Shown here piece by piece: positions 47,631 to 57,320 of a stretch of 60,667 bases of DNA. The notes beneath the pieces were generated by a model. The model did not search any database, was not told the origin of the DNA, and saw only the letters and a program-made list of their open reading frames with translations. Position 1 is the first letter of the stretch. Every line of letters starts with the position of its first letter. The position numbers and the translations under genes are program-made. Origin of the DNA: an uncultured Bacteroidales bacterium (GTDB lineage Bacteria > Bacteroidota > Bacteroidia > Bacteroidales > P3); NCBI GenBank assembly GCA_944321885.1, contig CALUNB010000009.1, forward strand, positions 1-60,667, written 5' to 3'.

Positions 47631-48296
47631 CTACCACTCCGGCTCCGCGCTTTCTTCCACCCATTCCGGCTCTTCCATGTATTCCCCCTCTTCTTCCAAA
47701 AGGGCTGAATCCGAAACCGGAATCGTATCTGAACTGGGAAGCAACGCTTCCGGATTCCCGTTCCCTACCTCCAAATCAATCGTGCTGCCTTTGCGTATCA
47801 AGGTTCCCGGCTCGATTTCCTCGCCTTGGTAGAACTGGCGGATGACCGCCCCCTTGGCAATCGAAGGAACCGGGATTTGCCGCCCCATGCTCAAACCGTA
47901 GGTTTCCAACAAGGCACTCGCCTGCCGAATGGACAAATCCGTCAAATTGGGCATCTGGACCGAAGGAGGCAAAGCCGCCGAAACCGTCAAATAAAAAGTC
48001 CGGTTCCGCTTGACCAGCGAACCCGGCAGCGGGGACTGCGCCAGTACCAAACCGGCTTCCTTGTCCATGTCGTACACCGAATCCCGGACCACGAAACGGA
48101 AACCGTATTCCTCCGTGTAAGGCCTCAACTCCTCCAGACTCAAACCCCGGATATCAGCCACCTTGATTTCCTCCCCGTGCCGCGTGAACAAACGCAGCGA
48201 AACCATCACCAAGAACACCAATAAAAAAGCGGACACCAGAACCAGCAAAAGCTGTTTCCAGAAATCGCCCGTCTTCATGTAAGACCAAAAACTCAT
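47631..48296 (-). CDS. PASTA-domain membrane protein
   Basis: 221 residues from 48296 (MSFWSYMKTG). One membrane helix (about 13-34) is followed outside the membrane by two PASTA domains, at about residues 43-108 (IKVADIRGLSLEELRPY...) and 112-182 (VQMPNLTDLSIRQASALLETYG...), and an acidic tail. PASTA domains bind peptidoglycan or beta-lactam-like ligands. In Bacteroidota this protein usually lies between rluD and a D-Ala ligase; here polA takes that place, 10 bp upstream. The kinase domain of PASTA kinases is absent. Confidence 0.88.
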   Translation of the reverse strand: MSFWSYMKTGDFWKQLLLVLVSAFLLVFLVMVSLRLFTRHGEEIKVADIRGLSLEELRPYTEEYGFRFVVRDSVYDMDKEAGLVLAQSPLPGSLVKRNRTFYLTVSAALPPSVQMPNLTDLSIRQASALLETYGLSMGRQIPVPSIAKGAVIRQFYQGEEIEPGTLIRKGSTIDLEVGNGNPEALLPSSDTIPVSDSALLEEEGEYMEEPEWVEESAEPEW

Positions 48297-48306
48297 TTTA
48301 TCAAGT

Positions 48307-51300
48307 TTAATGTGCATCCAACCAATTAGATGCATGTTTCACTTCCACCTCGATGGGCACCTGCATCGGCAAGGCCCGTTTCATCTCTTCCTCCACCAAA
48401 GCCGACAAGATTTCCTCTTCTCCGGCTTCCACATCAAAGACCAATTCGTCATGGACCTGCAAAATCATGCGCGAAGCCAAACCCGACTCCCTCATCCTCC
48501 GGTCAATGGCAATCATGGCCAACTTAATCATGTCGGCGCTCGAACCCTGCACCGGCGCGTTCACGGCATTGCGCTCGGCATAAGCCCTCACCACCGCATT
48601 GGCAGAATTGATGTCCTTGAGGTAACGGCGGCGATGCAAAAGGGTCTCCACGTAACCTTTCTCCTTGGCATCCGCCACCACCTTTTCCATATAGGCCTTC
48701 AACTGCCCGTAATTCTCGAAATACCGCTCAATCAAATCGGAAGCCTCCTTGCGGGAAATCTGCAAGCGTTCGGCAAGCCCGAAAGCCGAAATCCCGTAAA
48801 TGATGCCGAAATTGACTGTCTTGGCCTGGCGCCGCATCAAAGGGGTCACCTCTTCCGGCTTCACATTGAACACATTGGCAGCCGTTGCCGTATGCACGTC
48901 CTTATGGTTCCCGAAATCCTGCAACATATGCGCATCCCCGCTCAACTGGGCGATAATCCGAAGCTCGATTTGCGAATAATCGGCCGAAAGCAGGCAACCG
49001 CCCTCTTTCCCTGCCACAAAGCATTTGCGGATTTCCCGACCCAAATCGGTCCTCACCGGAATATTCTGCAAATTAGGATTTTGTGAACTCAAACGCCCGG
49101 TCGCCGTCACCGCCTGGTTGTAGGTGGTATGGAGCTTGCCCGTCCAAGGGTCGATCAGCAAAGGCAAAGCATCCACGTAGGTGGATTTCAGCTTAGTCAA
49201 ACTACGGTAGAACAACACCTTGTCCACAATCGGGTGCTTGTGCGCCAATTTCTGCAACACCTCTTCCGAGGTACTGAACTGCTTGGTCTTGGTATGCTTA
49301 GGCTTGTCGGTGATATGCAGTTTGTTGAACAAGATTTCCCCTAACTGCTTGGGCGAACCGATATTGAATTTCTCTCCTGCCAAGTCGTGGATTTCAGCCT
49401 CCACGGCCTCGATTTGGCGTTGCAGAGCCTCCCCGTACTGGGCCAGACGCTCCGTATCAATCCGGACTCCTTCCCTTTCCATTCGGCAAAGCACTTGGGC
49501 CAAAGGTACTTCCACTTCGAAAAAGAGCCGGGTCGCCCCCGTTTTTTCCAATTCGGAAGCAAAGCGCGATACCAAACAAGCCGCCACCTTGGCGCTCTGC
49601 AAAGCAAAACAGGCGCAAGCCTCCTGCAAATCCTTGTCCATGCCCCTCGACCAAAGAGATTCCTGCCCTTGGTTCCCCACAGAAACCGAAGCAAGAAAGG
49701 CCTCACTCTTCGGTGCTTCCCGGTAAGAATACGGCAAATAGTTCCGCGTCAAACGCATCAAATCGTGGCTCCCTTCCGGGTCCATCAAATAATGGGCCAG
49801 CATGATATCGAAAGCCCCCGATTCCGGTTCCAAAGACTGGTTTGCCAACAAGTGCAGCTGGTTCTTCCAATCGTGGCAGGCAAGGGAAGCGCCTTCCTTC
49901 TGGAAGAAAGCCGACAAGACCTCCTTTTCCTCCGGATTCAAAGCATAAATGCGGGCCTCATCCCCGTTCTTGTCCTCCTCCGCCCTGTCCTTAGGCTCGT
50001 CCAGCCTCCAACAAAACGGGATATAATAAGCCGATTTCCAATTTTCCCCATTATCCTCGGCATTTCCGGAATTTCCATCCGCTCCATCCACCGTTTTCTC
50101 CTCTTCCGGGCTTCCCGGCCAGCAAAACGCCAGACAAGCGATGGCCGAATGCCGGATGGAGGCCGGCGAAAAGGGCATCAGGCAAAAGCCCGCACGTGTC
50201 CCGTTTTCCCCCTCCGAAAGGTGCAATGCTTTTGAAATTTCTTCCAAACCCGAACGCAAGTCCGCCACTGAAACCCAATGTTCCACCCCTTGAAGGTCGG
50301 GGAATAGAAAGGGCTTGGCTTCCGGTTCCGGCACTGAAGCGAACAAATCCAAGGTATTGTCTTTCGGTCCCGTCTTGCTCGAAACCTTGTCCTGAGCCGT
50401 ATCCGCCACCGCACGTGCCTGCTGCACCACCGGGGCTTCCGTCTGGTAATACGAGTTCAAACGCTGGGCCAGGAAACGCATTTCCAACTCGTCCAAGAGG
50501 GTAGAAACCGCCCCCATGTCCGGAGCTGTCAAACGCAAGGCCTCCTCGTCGAATTCCACCGGCGCATCGAGGATAATCGTGGCCAGCATCTTCGATTCCA
50601 AGGCCTGTCCGGCATATTGGCGTATCTTCTCCCGCAGCTTCACGTTCTCCACCTCTTCCACCCGGGCAATCAAGTCCTCCACCGAACCGAACTGCGCCAA
50701 AAGCTTGCGGGCGGTCACCTCCCCGACCCCCGGCACCCCGGGGATATTGTCGGCGGCATCCCCCCAAAGTCCCAGCATGTCGATGACCTGGCGAGGGTTT
50801 TCAATGCCGAAACGGGCGCAAACCTCCGCAGGCCCCATGATTTCCACGCCGCTGCCCATCCGGGCGGGCTTGTAAAGGTACACGTCCTCGTCCACCAACT
50901 GCCCGAAATCCTTGTCGGGCGTCACCATATAGACTTTGAAGCCTTCCTTTTCCGCTTTCTTCGCCAAGGTCCCGATAACATCATCCGCCTCATAGCCCTC
51001 GGCAAACAAGACCGGGATGTTCAAGGCTCCCAGCAAACGCTTGATATAAGGAATGGCCAAGCCGATGTCCTCGGGCATCTTCTCCCGGTTGGCCTTGTAG
51101 GCGGTATATTCCAAATGCCGGGCGGTGGGAGCCATCGTATCGAAAGCCACGCCCAGATGCGTAGGTTTTTCCTTGCGCAAAAGTTCCAGCAAGGCATTGG
51201 CAAAGCCCAGGAAGGCCGAGGTGTTCAATCCCTTGGAGGTGATGCGAGGATTCTTGTTCAAGGCAAAATATGCCCTGTAAATCAAGGCCATCGCATCCAA

Positions 51301-51324
51301 TAAAAACAATTTCTTTTCTTCCAT
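48307..51324 (-). CDS. polA: DNA polymerase I, proofreading site apparently lost
   Basis: Repair polymerase that fills gaps and removes RNA primers. From 51324 the protein has 1005 residues: a 5'-3' exonuclease domain (about 1-290; YEADDVIGTLA, DKDFGQLV, GDAADNIPGVPGVGEVTA), a degenerate 3'-5' exonuclease domain (about 345-600) and a full polymerase domain with motif A DYSQIELRIIAQ, motif B RRQAKTVNFGIIYGIS and motif C QVHDELVFD. In the exonuclease domain the DTET motif is replaced by CLMPF (381-385) and the YxxxD motif by CFALQSA; only the middle Asp (FDIMLAHYL) remains. Confidence 0.95.
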   Translation of the reverse strand: MEEKKLFLLDAMALIYRAYFALNKNPRITSKGLNTSAFLGFANALLELLRKEKPTHLGVAFDTMAPTARHLEYTAYKANREKMPEDIGLAIPYIKRLLGALNIPVLFAEGYEADDVIGTLAKKAEKEGFKVYMVTPDKDFGQLVDEDVYLYKPARMGSGVEIMGPAEVCARFGIENPRQVIDMLGLWGDAADNIPGVPGVGEVTARKLLAQFGSVEDLIARVEEVENVKLREKIRQYAGQALESKMLATIILDAPVEFDEEALRLTAPDMGAVSTLLDELEMRFLAQRLNSYYQTEAPVVQQARAVADTAQDKVSSKTGPKDNTLDLFASVPEPEAKPFLFPDLQGVEHWVSVADLRSGLEEISKALHLSEGENGTRAGFCLMPFSPASIRHSAIACLAFCWPGSPEEEKTVDGADGNSGNAEDNGENWKSAYYIPFCWRLDEPKDRAEEDKNGDEARIYALNPEEKEVLSAFFQKEGASLACHDWKNQLHLLANQSLEPESGAFDIMLAHYLMDPEGSHDLMRLTRNYLPYSYREAPKSEAFLASVSVGNQGQESLWSRGMDKDLQEACACFALQSAKVAACLVSRFASELEKTGATRLFFEVEVPLAQVLCRMEREGVRIDTERLAQYGEALQRQIEAVEAEIHDLAGEKFNIGSPKQLGEILFNKLHITDKPKHTKTKQFSTSEEVLQKLAHKHPIVDKVLFYRSLTKLKSTYVDALPLLIDPWTGKLHTTYNQAVTATGRLSSQNPNLQNIPVRTDLGREIRKCFVAGKEGGCLLSADYSQIELRIIAQLSGDAHMLQDFGNHKDVHTATAANVFNVKPEEVTPLMRRQAKTVNFGIIYGISAFGLAERLQISRKEASDLIERYFENYGQLKAYMEKVVADAKEKGYVETLLHRRRYLKDINSANAVVRAYAERNAVNAPVQGSSADMIKLAMIAIDRRMRESGLASRMILQVHDELVFDVEAGEEEILSALVEEEMKRALPMQVPIEVEVKHASNWLDAH

Positions 51325-51354
51325 GCCCCTTTCGTTCCGAAGCCGTTCCAAGGA

Positions 51355-54105
51355 CTACTCCCCAAGCTGGTAAGTTTCCTTGTAATAAGCCTCATAGCCT
51401 TCATAATCACCGTATTCCTTCAACAAGTCCGTATTGGCCCCATTGGCCACGAAAATATGTTTCTCGCTCAAGGTCCCGAAAACGAACTCATTGTCCTTGA
51501 TGATGTTCATATAACTTACAGCACCACGCAGGACCGGGAAAGAAGAAACAATAATCATGTAACGGTCCTTTGCCGGCACCACTTCCATGGAGAGCCCCGA
51601 TTGCCCGTAATAACGATCATTGAAATCCTTAATCCTAAGCAACATGGCCTCCGCATCCCTTTCCTTGGGATTGCAAACGGCAATGATAAAGTGTTCTTCA
51701 TTGCTCTTGGGCATCACGTAGTCCACCTTGATGGGTTCGGGCGGCAAGGTATCCTGGACCGCAGGGGCCGGGCCGGCAAGCGAATCCGAGGCAGACGCCC
51801 CTCCTGGCATACCGGCCAAGTCCCCGGCAGGAGCTTCCGCCCCGGCGGTTTCCTCTTCGGCCGTGGGAAGCCCGACGGCTTTCCGCTGGGCCGCGGTCAT
51901 GTTTTCAGGCAGGATGGGGTCGGAATCCGGATAAAGGATATTCTTCTTCATATCGGCCTGGGCCCGGTCGTAGGCACTTTGCATGCGTGACTTCAGCTCG
52001 CTTTCCGGATAGGATTTCAAGAAATTCTCCGCCAAGGGGACCATATCGGCATACCCGCCCACATGGGCGGTGGCCATCGTTTTCAAGAACAACAACTGTT
52101 CTTGGAAAGTATTAATCGGGAAATCCCTTTCCACACCGGCCACGATATCCAAGACACCTTGGAAATCGTTGCGCAGGAAATGGTCATAGGCCGAAACATA
52201 CAGGTCTTCCACCTTTTGGGAATTGGCCTCCAACTCCTTATAATAGTCTGGATTGTTGACCCTTTCATCCTGGATGGTCCCGGCATAGCGCGTGGCGAGG
52301 ATATCGGCATATTTCTCATAGTTCGCCATGTCACCTTCCTGCCGGTAAATCTTGCACAGGGTCTCACAAGCCGTGGGCAGATAATCCGACTCCGGATAAT
52401 CGGCAATCAAACGGGTCAAATACTTCTTGCCTTCCTCGTTCTCGCTCAACTGGTCGCTGTACACCATACCCACATGGTAAAGGCAGGGTTCGATAATCGA
52501 ATCCAAACGCTGGAACGCGCTGTCGGTGGTCGGAAGGCTCTGCAAATAATACTCCGGATCGGCCTGGGTCAGAATCTTGGGAGCCTGTTCGGCCTCGGTT
52601 TCCTCCCCGCCCTGGTTCTGCGAAGGCGGCCTCAACATGACCGCGGCCGGTTTGGAGGAAAGGAACCACAAGTCTTCCAAGGTCCTGCGTCCCCACAAGC
52701 GGTTGAACTCGGCCAAACCGGCGTTCTTGGTCTGGGTATTGTAGAAATACCAATTGGAACGCCCCGGCGTGGACATGTCCGTACCGCCCGACTGTTCCCG
52801 TGCCAGACGGGCCTCTTCCTGCTGCTTCTGGTATTCCTTGGCCTTGCGCTCGGCGTACTTCTTCTGGCTCTTGGAATCCATATGCCCCACAATCTTCAAG
52901 GTGTCCGCCTCAATCAAGGGAGTGTAGTACCCGATTAGTTCGGCCAGGTTCTCGGCCCGGCTCACAATGGTGTAATAATCAGGGTCGTCAATCTCCACCA
53001 CCTCGGCCGCCGCCGCATAATACTGCTGGGAACGGATATATTCCTTCCGCTCATAGAAATAGGCCGACAAACGCTTGGCTGCCAACAAAGTCCGAGCCGG
53101 GTCCCCTTGGCTGGCCGCAATCGACTGGTCCATGTAGCGGACCGCATCGGCTTCCCGGCCCTGCTTGAAAGCCATTTCGCCCATCACGTAATAGATACGT
53201 CCGAAATAGGCGGCGTTCTTGGGGTCTTTGAGCATCTTCTGCAAATCCTTCAATACATCCTTGGAACCGAAAGTATTGCCATCGGAACAAAGCACGATGT
53301 TCAAACGCGCGTTGAACACCAAATCCAAGGGAGGGTTCAGCTTCAAACATTCGTGATAATAGGCCATCGCCTTGGACTTCTCCCCGGCATTCTGGGCTAT
53401 CTGCCCCATGATGAAATAGATACGGGACTTCACATCGTTTTTCTTTGCCCGCATCAAGCCCTGTTGCAAATAAGGGAGGGCTTCCTTGTATTTTTCCTGC
53501 TGGATATTGAACTGCGCTTGGACCAAAGGCAAATCCCGATAAGTCTCTTTCAGCAAGGCCGATTGGGGCTGGGCTTCCACTTGGCTGATGAAAGAGGAGG
53601 CCATGCCGTAATCTTCTTCCCGCATATAGGTCCGGGCAATCCAAAGCATGGCTTCGAAACGTTCCGGGTTCTTGGGATATTCCGAAAGCACGAAGTTGAA
53701 TACCGAACGGGCCTTGGAATAATCCTGCTGGTAAAAGAAGCCTTGCCCCAACAGGATATACGCATTGTCTATCGTCTTCACGTACTCCTTGCCCCGTATG
53801 GATATGGAATGCTTTTTTATCGTAATCAAAGCCTTCTCTATCATACGCTTGGTTTGCTCGGCAACCAAGGTCGTGTCTTCCGGGTTCCCGTATTTGAAAA
53901 CCGGAATGACTTCAAAATAATTGTCCACCGACTGGTCTTGAAGCAAGTAATCGGCATCGAGCAAGGTTTCCTTCCCGTTCCAATAAACATTGTAATAGGA
54001 AGTCAGGTTATGGAAATTGCGACTCAGGAAGGTATTCCTCTTGGTGGAACACCCCGACAAGGCCAGAAGGCAGGCCGCCATGCCCGGCAGGAACAATTTC
54101 CGCAT
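51355..54105 (-). CDS. porW: Type IX secretion lipoprotein PorW/SprE
   Basis: PorW (SprE) is an outer-membrane lipoprotein that links the T9SS translocon to the motor-ring complex. Start at 54105 gives 916 residues; the lipobox is LLALSGC and is followed by the family hallmark TKRNTFLSRNFHNLTSYYNVYWNGKE. Tetratricopeptide repeats fill much of the N-terminal half (about 100-430). A disordered Ala/Gly/Pro segment (about 770-840) precedes a conserved C-terminal domain. It lies about 40 kb from the gldKLMN cluster, which is the normal separated arrangement. Neighbour polA is 30 bp downstream. Confidence 0.92.
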   Translation of the reverse strand: MRKLFLPGMAACLLALSGCSTKRNTFLSRNFHNLTSYYNVYWNGKETLLDADYLLQDQSVDNYFEVIPVFKYGNPEDTTLVAEQTKRMIEKALITIKKHSISIRGKEYVKTIDNAYILLGQGFFYQQDYSKARSVFNFVLSEYPKNPERFEAMLWIARTYMREEDYGMASSFISQVEAQPQSALLKETYRDLPLVQAQFNIQQEKYKEALPYLQQGLMRAKKNDVKSRIYFIMGQIAQNAGEKSKAMAYYHECLKLNPPLDLVFNARLNIVLCSDGNTFGSKDVLKDLQKMLKDPKNAAYFGRIYYVMGEMAFKQGREADAVRYMDQSIAASQGDPARTLLAAKRLSAYFYERKEYIRSQQYYAAAAEVVEIDDPDYYTIVSRAENLAELIGYYTPLIEADTLKIVGHMDSKSQKKYAERKAKEYQKQQEEARLAREQSGGTDMSTPGRSNWYFYNTQTKNAGLAEFNRLWGRRTLEDLWFLSSKPAAVMLRPPSQNQGGEETEAEQAPKILTQADPEYYLQSLPTTDSAFQRLDSIIEPCLYHVGMVYSDQLSENEEGKKYLTRLIADYPESDYLPTACETLCKIYRQEGDMANYEKYADILATRYAGTIQDERVNNPDYYKELEANSQKVEDLYVSAYDHFLRNDFQGVLDIVAGVERDFPINTFQEQLLFLKTMATAHVGGYADMVPLAENFLKSYPESELKSRMQSAYDRAQADMKKNILYPDSDPILPENMTAAQRKAVGLPTAEEETAGAEAPAGDLAGMPGGASASDSLAGPAPAVQDTLPPEPIKVDYVMPKSNEEHFIIAVCNPKERDAEAMLLRIKDFNDRYYGQSGLSMEVVPAKDRYMIIVSSFPVLRGAVSYMNIIKDNEFVFGTLSEKHIFVANGANTDLLKEYGDYEGYEAYYKETYQLGE

Positions 54106-54121
54106 ACCTGTTCCCCAGGCT

Positions 54122-56572
54122 TTATTCTTCTTTGCTTTCAATGGCTGTAGTGTAAAGTTGCTTGTACTCTTCGATTTTTCCAAAATCGTAATCATCCACG
54201 AGAATCCGCCCTTTTGTCACCTCTCCCAGGCAAACCATCGGTGTCCGGGTCTCCATCATCAAATCCTTGAACTCGGTATCCACGGCCGAATCAATCGTGA
54301 CGATGACCCGTCCTTGGCCTTCCCCGAAAAGGTAGGAATCCAAACGGAAGGAATCGTCCACCATGATGTCGAAACCTAAGTTGCCGACCATGGCGCTTTC
54401 GAGCAGGGCTATCATCAAGCCGCCTTCCGAAACGGAGTGGGCCGATTCCACCAAATGGGACTCTATCGCATCGGCGAGCACCCGTTGCAGGTTGTATTCC
54501 TCGTCCAAATCAAAATAAGGCGCTGGGGAATATTCCACCCCCCGGTACTCCCGGAGGTAATGGGAAGCGCTGATATCTTCCACCACTTTGCCTAAAAGGT
54601 AAATGGAATGCCCCTCCTTGGTGAAGCCCGTTCCCATCTTGCCGTCATAGAGGCCTACCAAACCGGCTGTGATACCGGGAAGCTGGGCCCCGAAACGGGT
54701 ACGGACATCCCCCACCGGAATCCTGAAACGTTCGCAAGCCGCTTTCATGCCCTTGACGGTGTTCACGAACTGCCAATAGGCTTCCGGATCGGAGGACGCC
54801 CCGAATTCCAAGCTGGCAGCCAAGCCCAAGGTTTTTCCTCCCGAGCAGACCATCCTGCGGGCCGCCTCGGCCACGGCGATACCGCCTCCGGCCATGGGAT
54901 TCCCCGAAACATAGGGGGAACTCCCGCCCCAGGCCGTGCCCAAGCGGGGGCCCGTCTTTCCTGTTTCCATCAAATCCGAATCCATTGATGGAAGCGAAGT
55001 TTCCTCGGTTTTTCCCTTCGAAACCAAGGCTTCCCGAACCCAAAAACGGGAAGAAAGGGCCGGACGGGCGCAAAGGAAACGGCTTACCTTGACCGCTTCT
55101 TCAAAATCCACGTCCTTCACGGTATGTATGTCGAAACGTTTGCAACGGGCAAAGCTCTTGGCTTCCCGGTATTTCCGTTCATAAACCGGTGTCGCGCAGC
55201 CCGGTACCAAACTCGATGCGGGCAAGGCGGCCACCGTTTCGCCTTGGAAACGGAATTGCAGGAACCCGGAGTCTTCCACTTCACCGATCCGGACTGCCGG
55301 CACTCCCGATTTTTCCAGAATCGACCGGGCGTCTTGTTCTTTTTCCTTGTCAACCACGACTAAAACCCGCCCCCGCGTTCCGGACAAAAGGATTTCCCAA
55401 GCCTCCATACCGGCTTCGGCCAAAGGCAATTCATCCAAATCCAAGTGCATGCCCACTGCACCGGCCGCACACATGCGGGCCGCTGCCGCAACCAAACCGG
55501 CCACGCCCAAACCTTGCATCCCAAGCAGGCAGCGGACCTTGGCCAAAGCGAACAAGACCTCGCCCAAGCCTTTCCCCTTCGTCGAGACGGCTTTCTTGGA
55601 GGCCCCCTTTACCGTTTTTCCCTTCTTTGCGGAAAAATCCGGACTGGCAGATTCCCAAGCCGGTTCCGATGTTTTCGAAGCCACCGGGGCTTTCACAGCT
55701 GAAACCTGCAAAGCGGCAACTGCCGGCACCTGGCTCGAATCAAAAGGCAAAGCTTCCCGCCCCGTTGCCGCACCCAACAGGAAGACGGGATTTCCCTCCC
55801 CTTGGGCCTTGGCCGGAACTTCGCCTACCTTGTCCAAAATCCCTACCGACAGCACATCCACAGCCGGAACGTCCCCATACTGCGGTTCCAAAAGGGCTTT
55901 GCCACCCGCCAAGGATATCCCGGATGCTTTCGCCTGGGTCTTCAAGCCTTTTTGCAAGGCGTTCCATTCTTTCCGGTTCTTCGCGGACGCCAAATCCCCG
56001 CCATGCAGGCAGCCCCACTGCGCCAAAGGCCGGGCAAGCTCTCCTTCAAGGGCCCGGTTCAAACTTTCCAAACCAGACTTGCTTCCCGTTCCATGTTCCA
56101 TCCGCAGCACACAGGCATGGTCCTTGTCCAAAGGAATCGTGACAGGCCAAGGCGCCAAAATCCGGGCCGTATCCGCTTCAACTTGGTCCGAACCTTCTTC
56201 CGGGAGCAAGGTACGCGTCCAGAAAAGGGAGTTCTTGGCCGAAAGCGGCTCACTCCACAAGGCGGCATAAACGGCCCATTCCGTCGAAGATGGAACCCGC
56301 CCCAGCAAGGTTTGAATCTTTTCGCATTCCTCCTTGCTCAAACCCAAAGCCTGGCCAAGGCTCCCGGCAGGCTTGTCCGTCCGGACCTCGCCTTGGGTCG
56401 CACTCCGGTCCGCCTTTTCCGCATCCACATCCACGGAAAGCTTTCCTGATTCAAGCGGACTGGACTTTCCGGCCGCCATATCTTCTGTTTTCTTCTTGCT
56501 TCCTGTCTTTTTCTTGCTTGCCGAAGCCTTCGGTTTTTCGTCTCCAGCTTGGGCTTGTCCTGCTTTTGCCAT
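54122..56572 (-). CDS. PurL-like protein lacking the catalytic residues of FGAM synthase
   Basis: The 816-residue protein aligns along its whole length with phosphoribosylformylglycinamidine synthase (PurL), e.g. LGMQGLGVAGLVAAAARMCAAGAVGMHLDLDELPL and EFGASSDPEAYWQFVNTVKGMKAACERF. All recognised active-site motifs are altered: WSEHCSYK is WSEPLSAK (Pro109 for the catalytic His), ESHNHPS is MEHGTGSK (about 158-165), and GNVSxYNE is GDVRTRFG. The first 70 residues are a Lys/Ala/Ser-rich extension. It cannot be a normal FGAM synthase; the true enzyme is probably elsewhere. It is 16 bp upstream of porW and directly after udk. Confidence 0.82.
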   Translation of the reverse strand: MAKAGQAQAGDEKPKASASKKKTGSKKKTEDMAAGKSSPLESGKLSVDVDAEKADRSATQGEVRTDKPAGSLGQALGLSKEECEKIQTLLGRVPSSTEWAVYAALWSEPLSAKNSLFWTRTLLPEEGSDQVEADTARILAPWPVTIPLDKDHACVLRMEHGTGSKSGLESLNRALEGELARPLAQWGCLHGGDLASAKNRKEWNALQKGLKTQAKASGISLAGGKALLEPQYGDVPAVDVLSVGILDKVGEVPAKAQGEGNPVFLLGAATGREALPFDSSQVPAVAALQVSAVKAPVASKTSEPAWESASPDFSAKKGKTVKGASKKAVSTKGKGLGEVLFALAKVRCLLGMQGLGVAGLVAAAARMCAAGAVGMHLDLDELPLAEAGMEAWEILLSGTRGRVLVVVDKEKEQDARSILEKSGVPAVRIGEVEDSGFLQFRFQGETVAALPASSLVPGCATPVYERKYREAKSFARCKRFDIHTVKDVDFEEAVKVSRFLCARPALSSRFWVREALVSKGKTEETSLPSMDSDLMETGKTGPRLGTAWGGSSPYVSGNPMAGGGIAVAEAARRMVCSGGKTLGLAASLEFGASSDPEAYWQFVNTVKGMKAACERFRIPVGDVRTRFGAQLPGITAGLVGLYDGKMGTGFTKEGHSIYLLGKVVEDISASHYLREYRGVEYSPAPYFDLDEEYNLQRVLADAIESHLVESAHSVSEGGLMIALLESAMVGNLGFDIMVDDSFRLDSYLFGEGQGRVIVTIDSAVDTEFKDLMMETRTPMVCLGEVTKGRILVDDYDFGKIEEYKQLYTTAIESKEE

Positions 56573-56577
56573 GGCAT

Positions 56578-57198
56578 TTATTTCTTTTTGCTTTGCAAGT
56601 ATCGGTGTAAATGAGAACTGATGATGCCGATAGCCATTTCGTTTTCCCCGCCTTGCGGCACGATGATGTCGGCATAGCGTTTGGTCGGTTCGATGAACTG
56701 TTCGTGCATGGGCTTCACATAGGTGGCATAATGGGTCAAAGCCTGCTCGTAGTTACGGTTCCTTTCGTTGATGTCGCGGCGGATGATCCGCATCAGGCGG
56801 TCGTCGCTGTCGGCATCCACAAAAATCTTGATATCCATGCGTTGGCGCAAGGAAGGATTGGAAAGGACCAGGATGCCTTCCACGATGACCACCTCGGTAG
56901 GATGTACCAGAATCGTTTCTTTCGAACGGGCGCAGGTGATGTAGGAATAAATCGGCATCGGGATGGATTCCCCTCTGCGCAACATGTCCAAATGCTTCAC
57001 CAAGAGAGAGAACTCAATGGAGGAAGGATGGTCGAAATTGATGGCCCTTTTCTCGGCCTCGCTCAAATCGCCTTTATCCTTGTAATAGGCATCCTGGGGA
57101 ACAATCGTCACCGAGTTGCTGCCGCAATTGGCCGCAATTTTCTTTACCACGGTGGTTTTTCCCGAACCGGAACCGCCGGCAATACCTATGATTAGCAT
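56578..57198 (-). CDS. udk: Uridine kinase Udk
   Basis: Phosphorylates uridine and cytidine with GTP or ATP. The 206-residue protein from 57198 (MLIIGIAGGSGSGKTTVVKKI) has the P-loop at residues 8-15, DAYYKD, the NFDHPSSIEF motif, PIYSYITCARSKET and the RIIRRDINERNRNYEQALTHY lid region. The frame is open to 57321, but the extra part overlaps a repeat and lacks conservation. It begins the leftward group udk-purL-like-porW-polA-PASTA-rluD. Confidence 0.94.
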   Translation of the reverse strand: MLIIGIAGGSGSGKTTVVKKIAANCGSNSVTIVPQDAYYKDKGDLSEAEKRAINFDHPSSIEFSLLVKHLDMLRRGESIPMPIYSYITCARSKETILVHPTEVVIVEGILVLSNPSLRQRMDIKIFVDADSDDRLMRIIRRDINERNRNYEQALTHYATYVKPMHEQFIEPTKRYADIIVPQGGENEMAIGIISSHLHRYLQSKKK

Positions 57199-57248
57199 AT
57201 TTTTTTCTTTTTCGGGCGAAACCGGGCGAACTCCATGCCCGGATTTAA

Positions 57249-57320
57249 GAAGCTGTTTAAAATTCCTTGCCATCCTGGAAAAACAATGAATTTCCAGGCT
57301 CCGGTTCCAAGGTTTTAACA
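57249..57320. mobile_element. MITE remnant, one end only
   Basis: GAAGCTGTTTAAAATT and about 55 further bases match, with many substitutions, the reverse complement of the right end of the 6105-6386 and 39519-39717 elements (including an ATCCTG and a CCGGTT-like block). The other end is missing, so this is an old, truncated copy. Confidence 0.6.
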
